Source: Paenibacillus sp.
GTDB taxonomy: Bacteria > Bacillota > Bacilli > Paenibacillales > Paenibacillaceae
DNA length: 64,000 bases
Direction: 5' to 3'
Assembly: GCA_031254035.1 (NCBI GenBank)
Contig: JAIRVF010000113.1
Span: forward strand, 1 to 64,000
The first letter of the stretch is position 1, and the number at the start of each line of letters is the position of its first letter. The notes below the pieces were generated by a model that was not told the origin of the DNA, ran no database searches, and was given only the letters and a program-made list of their open reading frames with translations. Of this stretch, positions 54,343 through 61,900 are shown in pieces. The translations under genes were made by a program, and so were the position numbers.

Positions 54343-54800
54343 GATCTTCCCTCCTATACTATTATTTTACATCTCTGTAGTTTAATTTGAAATGTTTGTC
54401 AGGGCAAAAATGAAGGCGATTCCATAAAGCTTTCACCTGAACCGGGAGAAATTGCACCTGTTACCTTGACGTTATACATACAGCATATTACGAGAGACGA
54501 TATGTATATTAGACGGGTGAATAGAATGATTTTAAACTTTAATTAAGGCTTAACATCATGATTGTGCTTAACAAAAAAAGCGAAAGTAGCGGAGGGGACG
54601 GAATCGATCTGAAGAAGCGGTAGCGGTCGCCTTTGTCTCCGAATTTCTACCACTTTGAAAAGATAAAATCAAGAAATTTGGAGACAAGAGCGATCGGAAG
54701 AACGATCCGTAACCGCGGCGGTCAACTCGCACGATGGCAAGAATTAATTTCAGTTTTGAGCCGTTAATGTTAGTAAATGAATCATAAAGGAGAGAAAAAA
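54343..54800. other. Intergenic region with a structured repeat (54580-54740)
   Basis: No gene. A TTGTCTCCGAATTTCT segment (about 54634-54649) is repeated inverted as AGAAATTTGGAGACAA (about 54671-54687), followed by a GATCGG-AAGAA-CGATCC hairpin and a GCGG/CCGC-rich stretch. The composition (GC-rich islands in an AT-rich gap) suggests a structured RNA or a repeat family rather than an operator only. T-N11-A LysR boxes could not be fixed by eye. Confidence 0.5.
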
Positions 54801-55934
54801 ATGATGAATACGACGCAATATCAACCTGGTCTTGAAAATGTTATCGCCCTTGAGACAAACATTTCCTATCTTGATGTTGAGAATGAAGAGATTGTATTGC
54901 GTGGTTATAATTTGATCGAACTTGCGAAACAAGTGACCTATTTGGACGTTGTTGGGTTATTGTTGGACGGAACCCTGCCCACAAAGGAACAGCGTATTTC
55001 ATTAGAAGAACAATTGCAATCCGAATATCATTTTCCAAAAGAAGTACTTTCTATGCTGCAGCTGTTCCCTGAGCAGGCGAATTTAATGGATGTCTTAAGA
55101 ACAGGAATCTCTGCTATAGCCAGTTATGACGATGAACTTGAGGATCGATCCCGGGATGCGAACTACCGAAAATCGATCCGGTTGTTAGCCAAAGTTCCGC
55201 AAATTGTCGCCAACGGTTACCGTGCTGTAACCAAGCAGCCTTTGGTGGAACCGCGTAAGGATCTTTCCTATACTGGCAATTTCCTATATATGATTACAGG
55301 TAAAGAGCCCACGAAGTTGGAGGAAATGGTATTCAATCAGTCTTTAATTGCGTATAGCGAACATGAAATGCCAAACTCTACCTTTGCCGCTCGGGTTATC
55401 GCCTCGACACAATCCGATATATATGGAGCGTTAACCGGTGCGGTTGCATCTCTTAAAGGCACTTTGCACGGCGGCGCGAATGAAGCGGTTATGAAAATGC
55501 TTTTGGAGGCTGGATCGGAAGTCAATATTGAACAGCTATTGATGGATAAATTATCCCGGAAAGAGCGTATTATGGGTTTCGGCCACCGTGTTTATATGAA
55601 AAAAGTAGATCCGCGCGCAGTGCTTATGAAAGAAGCGTTAGTCGAATTGGTTAAAGAGAAGAATCAGCAAGAACTACTACATATGTGTGTCGTTGGGGAA
55701 GAAGTGATGAAGCGAGAGAAGGGACTTTATCCGAACCTGGATTATTATGCGGCCCCAGTTTATCATCTCCTCGGAATTCCCATTGAATTGTTTACACCCG
55801 TTTTTCTCGCTGCACGAACGATTGGCATTTGTGCGCACGTTATAGAGCAGCATGAAAATAATCGGTTATTCAGGCCGCGCGTTCTTTATAAAGGGCCACG
55901 CAATTTGCATCCTGAGCTTTCTTCATATTTTTAA
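54801..55934 (+). CDS. prpC: 2-Methylcitrate/citrate synthase (MmgD-like)
   Basis: 377 residues from ATG 54801, with AAAGGAGAG just upstream (ATG 54777 lies before the RBS). The catalytic triad is visible: His in GTLHGGANEAV, His in IMGFGHRVY and Asp in YPNLDYYAAPVYH. In this operon context it most likely condenses propionyl-CoA with oxaloacetate, like MmgD. First of three genes. Confidence 0.93.
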   Translation: MMNTTQYQPGLENVIALETNISYLDVENEEIVLRGYNLIELAKQVTYLDVVGLLLDGTLPTKEQRISLEEQLQSEYHFPKEVLSMLQLFPEQANLMDVLRTGISAIASYDDELEDRSRDANYRKSIRLLAKVPQIVANGYRAVTKQPLVEPRKDLSYTGNFLYMITGKEPTKLEEMVFNQSLIAYSEHEMPNSTFAARVIASTQSDIYGALTGAVASLKGTLHGGANEAVMKMLLEAGSEVNIEQLLMDKLSRKERIMGFGHRVYMKKVDPRAVLMKEALVELVKEKNQQELLHMCVVGEEVMKREKGLYPNLDYYAAPVYHLLGIPIELFTPVFLAARTIGICAHVIEQHENNRLFRPRVLYKGPRNLHPELSSYF

Positions 55935-55952
55935 AATGAGAGGGAGAGCGAA

Positions 55953-57401
55953 ATGAATTCTGTTGAATCTATACAAGCGAATGATGTTAAAGTTGATCAG
56001 ATTCTGATTGAGATTGCGGATTATGTATTGGATCATGTTGTCGAGAGTGAGGAAGCATATCATATTGCTCAGCATGTATTATTAGATTCAATAGGAACTG
56101 GAATATTATCATTGCGATTTCCGGAATGTACGAAGCATCTCGGGCCGATTGTACCAGGGGCGTTTCTACCAGGCGGGGCACGGGTACCAGGAACGAGATT
56201 CGAACTTGACCCTGTTCATGCGGCATTTAATATCGGCTGTATGATCCGGTGGCTCGACTATAACGATACCTGGCTTGCTGCCGAGTGGGGGCATCCTTCA
56301 GATAACCTGGGCAGTATACTTGCAACCGCCGACTATTTGAGCCGAAGACGCGTATCAGAAGGTATGCCGCCACTCAAGATCAAAGATGTGCTGACTGCCG
56401 CCATCAAAGCTCATGAAATTCAAGGTGTACTAGCGCTCGAAAACAGCTTAAATCGGGTAGGTCTTGACCATGTGCTTTTTGTAAAAGTTGCGTCTACAGC
56501 AGTGATCACGGCCATGCTGGGAGGAACTAAGGATGAGGTTATCAATGCGCTCTCGAACGCGTGGCTTGATGGTGGCAGTTTAAGGACTTACCGCCATGTC
56601 CCGAACACCGGTTCGCGAAAATCTTGGGCGGCCGGCGATGCCACAAGTCGAGCGGTACGTCTAGCTCTGATGGCTGTAAACGGAGAAATGGGATATGCAA
56701 CCGCGCTTTCGGCACCAAACTGGGGGTTCCAGGATGTTTTATTTCAGGGTAAGGAATTGATCCTCGGACGTCCGCTTGGTTCTTATGTAATGGAAAACGT
56801 GCTGTTCAAAATTTCTTTCCCTGCTGAATTTCATGCACAAACTGCGGTCGAATGTTCCTTCGAACTGCACGAATTGGTGAAGGACCGGCTTAACGAGATT
56901 AGTCAAATTACGCTGACCACGCATCAATCCGCTATTCGGATCATTGATAAAAAGGGCGCTCTGAACAATCCTGCAGACCGGGATCATTGTTTACAATATA
57001 TGGTTGCAATCGGGTTGTTGTTTGGCACATTAACGGCAGAACATTATGAGGATGAATCGGCAAATGATCCAAGAATCGATGCTCTTAGGGAAAAGATGAT
57101 CGTCATCGAAGATGAACAATACAGCAAAGACTATCTTGATCCGGGAAAACGATCCATTGCCAATGCGATTCAAATTCATTTCAAAGATGGAACTCACACG
57201 GAAAAGGTCGTTTGTGAATATCCAATTGGCCATCGCCGGCGACGTGGGGAAGGTTTACAGAAAGTTATCGAAAAATATGAAGCTAACTTGCTGACGAGAT
57301 TCCCGCGGAAAAAGACAGCTGACATTCTACAGCTCTCATTAGATTATGACCGCTTGCTTGAGACACCGGTTCAGCAATTTATGAACATGTTTGTGATCTG
57401 A
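55953..57401 (+). CDS. prpD: 2-Methylcitrate dehydratase (MmgE/PrpD)
   Basis: 482 residues with the MmgE/PrpD blocks HVLLDSIGTGIL, IRWLDYNDTWLAAEWGHPSDNLG and the SFPAEFHAQTAVE region. It dehydrates 2-methylcitrate to 2-methyl-cis-aconitate without an Fe-S cluster. 18 nt after prpC, RBS GAGAGGGAG. Confidence 0.94.
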   Translation: MNSVESIQANDVKVDQILIEIADYVLDHVVESEEAYHIAQHVLLDSIGTGILSLRFPECTKHLGPIVPGAFLPGGARVPGTRFELDPVHAAFNIGCMIRWLDYNDTWLAAEWGHPSDNLGSILATADYLSRRRVSEGMPPLKIKDVLTAAIKAHEIQGVLALENSLNRVGLDHVLFVKVASTAVITAMLGGTKDEVINALSNAWLDGGSLRTYRHVPNTGSRKSWAAGDATSRAVRLALMAVNGEMGYATALSAPNWGFQDVLFQGKELILGRPLGSYVMENVLFKISFPAEFHAQTAVECSFELHELVKDRLNEISQITLTTHQSAIRIIDKKGALNNPADRDHCLQYMVAIGLLFGTLTAEHYEDESANDPRIDALREKMIVIEDEQYSKDYLDPGKRSIANAIQIHFKDGTHTEKVVCEYPIGHRRRRGEGLQKVIEKYEANLLTRFPRKKTADILQLSLDYDRLLETPVQQFMNMFVI

Positions 57402-57433
57402 TTTGCCAAATTAATGGCTTACTGGAGGTAATT

Positions 57434-58351
57434 ATGGCTTGGTTAATTGAAGAGGAACCCGACCAAAAGCAGTTGGCTGCACAATTCCGAGAGCTTGTTA
57501 GTAACAAATCGATTGTTAAAATTCCTGGGACTCATGATGGAATGGCTGCTAGAATTGCCAAACAATTTGATTTTAAAGCGATCTATCTCTCTGGAGCAGC
57601 TTATACCGCAAGCAGAGGTTTACCGGATTTAGGCCTTATCTACTCTAACGAGGTTGCTGAACGTGCAAACGAGCTGGTTCGCGCGTCTGGACTTCCGTTG
57701 TTGGTTGATATTGATACAGGTTTCGGAAGTATATTAAACGTAGCTCGAACCGCAAAGGAAATGGTGGAGGCTAAGGTAGCAGCCGTTCAAATGGAGGATC
57801 AGGAACTGCCGAAAAAATGCGGCCATTTAAATGGTAAGAAGCTTGTTTCCACGGAGGAAATGGTTCAAAAAATCCGTACGATCAAAGAAGTAAGTCCTAC
57901 ACTTTTCGTTGTTGCCCGTACCGATGCGAAAAGCGTGGAAGGAATAGACGCGGCAATTGATAGGGCTAATCAATATCTAGCTGCGGGGGCAGATTGTATT
58001 TTCCCGGAAGCATTGGAAAGCGAAGAAGAATTTAGACGTTTCAGATCCTCTGTAAATTGTCCTTTGTTAGCAAATATGACTGAATTCGGCAATACCCCGT
58101 ATTATACTGCAGATCAATTTGAAAGCTGGGGATATAACATCGTGATCTATCCCGTTACTTCTCTGAGAGTAGCAGCAAAAGCGTACGAGAGAGTCTTTGA
58201 GGAAATCAGTAGAACCGGGACGCAAATGAATTCGCTCCATGATATGCAGACAAGACAAGAACTTTACGATTCGATTCGATATTATGATTACGAGGAGTTG
58301 GATGGAAAAATAGCGAAGACCGTTTTGCCAAAACCGCAGAAACAAGATTAA
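57434..58351 (+). CDS. prpB: Methylisocitrate lyase
   Basis: 305 residues of the isocitrate lyase/PEP mutase superfamily. Motifs: VDIDTGFGS (Mg-binding Asp), the catalytic Cys129 in KKCGH (127-131), VARTDAKSVEG and FPEALESEEEF. Cleaves 2-methylisocitrate to pyruvate and succinate. Completes the cycle with prpC and prpD. Ends with a terminator at 58372-58401. Confidence 0.95.
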   Translation: MAWLIEEEPDQKQLAAQFRELVSNKSIVKIPGTHDGMAARIAKQFDFKAIYLSGAAYTASRGLPDLGLIYSNEVAERANELVRASGLPLLVDIDTGFGSILNVARTAKEMVEAKVAAVQMEDQELPKKCGHLNGKKLVSTEEMVQKIRTIKEVSPTLFVVARTDAKSVEGIDAAIDRANQYLAAGADCIFPEALESEEEFRRFRSSVNCPLLANMTEFGNTPYYTADQFESWGYNIVIYPVTSLRVAAKAYERVFEEISRTGTQMNSLHDMQTRQELYDSIRYYDYEELDGKIAKTVLPKPQKQD

Positions 58352-58371
58352 CGGGAAGCAGCCATGGAATA

Positions 58372-58401
58372 TGACGCCGAGAAATCAACGGCGTCTTTTT
58401 A
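58372..58401 (+). terminator. Terminator after prpB
   Basis: GACGCCG and ACGGCGTC arms, TTTTT after. Confidence 0.88.
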
Positions 58402-58529
58402 TGTGTGGCGTGCCTCAGCCAAGGTCCACGCGCTGTGCGATTAGGTCTATCGGATCATGAAGAAAAAAGATGAATACGATAACTACATTGTTTCATAAAA
58501 ACCTAAAATAACCAAAATTGTATTAATAA

Positions 58530-58558
58530 TTTACAATGGTCTATTTATTTGCTATAGT
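58530..58558 (+). promoter_or_regulatory. SigA promoter of the PPTase remnant (and possibly the NRPS)
   Basis: TTTACA (58530-58535), 17 nt spacer, TATAGT (58553-58558). It lies 48 nt before the remnant ORF. No terminator is seen between here and the NRPS start, so the NRPS may use it. A TATAAT at 58920-58925 near the NRPS lacks a well-spaced -35. Confidence 0.65.
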
Positions 58559-58606
58559 AAAAAAAATATAAAAAAACAAAATCGTTTTTGTTTCAAAGAG
58601 GAATCC

Positions 58607-58905
58607 ATGATATCAGTCTATGCTGTCCCGATAACTGATGACTTCGATGATCAGACATTATCCAGCTTGTTATCGCTTTGTACGAGAGAGAAGCAAGAGC
58701 AAATTGATCTTTCGCTGGCGCAAAGGACCATCAACTTAAATATTCGGCGAATCTAACACCTCCCGTTTATTTTAAGCTTTATTCATTTGTTGATGATTAC
58801 AAACTCGCAGTATGCGGAATGTCCGAAGATTTCAATCCCGTAATAGAATATCGATCCATCCTTGAAATGTTTAGTAAAATCACATCTTCCAAAAAAAAAT
58901 TTTGA
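58607..58905 (+). pseudogene. Sfp-type 4'-phosphopantetheinyl transferase, internally deleted
   Basis: The N-terminus (ATG 58607 after AGAGGAA) reads ISVYAVPITDDFDD, then LLSLCTREKQEQI, like the start of Sfp, and stops at 58754-58756 after 49 codons. In another frame the sequence then reads PPVYFKLYSFVDDYKLAVCG and continues to TGA 58903-58905, matching the Sfp C-terminus (FDxxYKMAVCA type). The central region holding the GxDIE and WxxKE catalytic motifs is missing. Its normal partner is the carrier domains of the NRPS that follows. Confidence 0.8.
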
Positions 58906-58957
58906 CTTAACTTGATTACTATAATCCGTGCAAGGGTGTATGGGGTGAGAGTTAAAA

Positions 58958-61900
58958 ATGAATTTTTACTGTAACATTCCAGAAGCGATACAGCGCCATG
59001 CGCAGCATTTTCCGGAACGTATTGCGGTCGAATTTCGGGGCTCGACAATTAGTTACGGACAGCTTCAAAAAATGACAGATCAAATCGCAGCTTTTTTGTC
59101 CCGGCAAATTGGCGGGCAGGCTAACATTGCCGTAGCTGCTGAACGAACGCCAAATACGTTGATTTCCATTCTTGGAATCATGAAGGCGAATTGTGTTTTT
59201 GTTCCATTGGATACCCGTTATCCTGCAGAGCGATTGAAGCATATGGTACATAAGTCCGACTGCAAGTGGATCATTTCGGATTCTGACAAACTTGCACAAA
59301 TTAGTGATTGGCTTGCTGGAATTGAAAGCGATACCCGAATTGCTATATTGCATTCCAATGCAGAAAATGATGCTGCTCCTCTTATTGAAGAGTGGACAAC
59401 AATGCACTCAAATCGAACATCTTCAGATCTATCATCTTATCCTACATCTCCAGATTTGCCATCAAATCGAATGTCTTCAGACTCGCTATTATATTTATCA
59501 TCTCCAACTTCACAATTATATCTAACTTCAAATCAGCAGGATAATCGGTCAGGTGACCATGCATATATTTATTTCACTTCAGGTTCTACCGGAAAACCCA
59601 AGGGTATACTTGGAAAACATAAGAGCCTTGCGCATTTCATAGACTGGGAAGTTAAGCAATTTAACCTCGATGAGTCGACAAGAGTGAGTCAATTAACAAG
59701 CCCTTCATTTGATCCGTATTTGAGGGATATATTCGTTCCACTCTATTCGGGAGGGACGGTATGCATTCCCGACGACTATGAAATGATTATTAACCCGCTA
59801 AAATTACTTGATTGGATTAATCGCTCAGGAGTTACGCTGTTACATATGGTTCCAACGTTGTTCCGTGCGTTAATGCAGTATGCATCCGAATATCATTTTC
59901 GTTATGTTAAGCATATTTTTCTGGCAGGAGAGAGGCTGAAAGGAACTGACCTGCATCATTTTTACAACTTATATGGTTCGCGAATCCAGATCGTGAACTT
60001 ATATGGTCCGACAGAAACGACGCTTGCCAAGGCTTTTTACCTTGTTCAGCCAAAAGATTCGGAATTGACCAATATTCCTATTGGCAAGCCGCTGCCCGAT
60101 ACAGAATTTTTTCTGCTGGACAGCAGCGGACAACGCTGCGGGATTGGCGGGACCGGGGAAATATATATTAGGACAGCCTATGGTTCGGCCGGCTATTGGG
60201 ATGATGCTGAGGAAACATTGGAAAGGTTCGTGGCTAATCCGGAGATCCACGACCCAGAAGATATTTTTTACCGCACAGGTGATATAGGCAGACAATTATC
60301 CGACGGCAGCTTTGAATGCATAGGAAGAACAGACGATCAGGTGAAGATTCGTGGGATCCGAATCGAATTGCCGGAGATCGAACAAAGCATTACAAGAGTA
60401 GATGGAGTTACGAATGCCGTAGTAAGCGTAAAAAGCAACGGGGAATCGAAGCTGCTTTGTGCTTATTTTACCGCCGAGAGGTTGATTGGGGATGAGGAGT
60501 TCAAGAAGTTTTTGCTCCGTAAGCTTCCAAACGAGATGATACCGGCTTATTTCATTCAGATGGATGCATTGCCTCTCCTGCCGAATGGCAAAACAAACAA
60601 AAAAGCTTTACCTGACCCTGCAAGCTTAATGGGGACAGCAAAGAAACACATTCCCGCAAATGAAACGGAAGCCAAAGTAAAGACCATTTTGCAAAATATA
60701 CTTGCCGTCGACTACATCCATGCAGAAAGTACTTTTATTGCGTTAGGGGGCAACTCGCTGGATGCCGCGATGGTGTCCATGCAGATCAACAAAGAATTTG
60801 GTGTGGAGACGAATGCAGCCGATATTCTGCGCCATGATACATTATTTTCCTTAGCAGGATTCATTGATAAAGCGAGCGAAAAGTCTCGTGCTGCTATTCC
60901 GGTTGTAGATGCAAGTGATGTATACCCTGTTTCCTCGGCGCAGTCAAGGATTTTGATGGCTCATCTGATTGACAATACAGGTATTGCCTATAACATTCCT
61001 GAATGTGTCTTGCTCGAAGGGGAGATTGAACGGGAAAAGCTTGAAAACTCATTTAGATCATTGGTCAGAAGGCATGAATCGCTGCGAACCTCATTTCAAT
61101 GGTGTTCTGGTAAACCTGTGCAGCGCATTCATCTGGAGGTTCCGTTTCATTTGAGGTACGTCGAGGGACCGAATAGGAACAGTGATTTATTACCAATAAT
61201 TGTTCAGAAACTCATGGAAGACTTTGTGCAGCCGTTTCATTTGGAGGAAGCTCCTTTATTACGTGCGCAATTGGTTACGTTGGAAAAGGGACGGCATTTG
61301 TTGATGTGGGATACCCATCATATCGTATGTGACGGAATCTCACAAAAGGTATTTAAACATGAGCTAACGGCTCTATACAATGACGGGATTTTACCGGAAA
61401 TCAGTTTAACATACAAGGATTATGCTTGCTGGCATCATCACATGTTGGAACGGGGGCTCTATGCGAATCAGGAAAAATACTGGATGTCCGAGTTTTCCGG
61501 CGATCTGGCCCTGCTCGAGCTTCCGACGGATTATACTAGGCCTACTAGGCAGTCATTTTCGGGAGAGTCAATCCCTTTTTACATTGAACATGATTTGACA
61601 GATAGGTTGCGGGAGATCTCTCATAAGACCAACTCCACCCTTTATATGATCCTATTGACGGCTTTTTATATTTTGCTCTCCAAATATACGGGCCAGGAAG
61701 AGATTCGCATCGGAACTCCGATCGCCAATCGGAATCGCGCGGAACTGGGCAATATCATCGGTATGTTCGTAAATAACCTGGTCATATGCGGTTTACCTGC
61801 AGGTGAATTATCTTTTTTATCGTTTTTAAAACATGTGAAGAACCGGGTGTTGGCCGCTTTTGAAAATCAGGATGTTCCCTTTGATCGTTTGGTGGATTCT

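Noticed and set aside
58753..58905. Independent small gene downstream of the 49-codon ORF
   Set aside because: It has no start codon with an RBS, and its YKLAVCG block is the Sfp C-terminal signature, so it belongs to the deleted PPTase.
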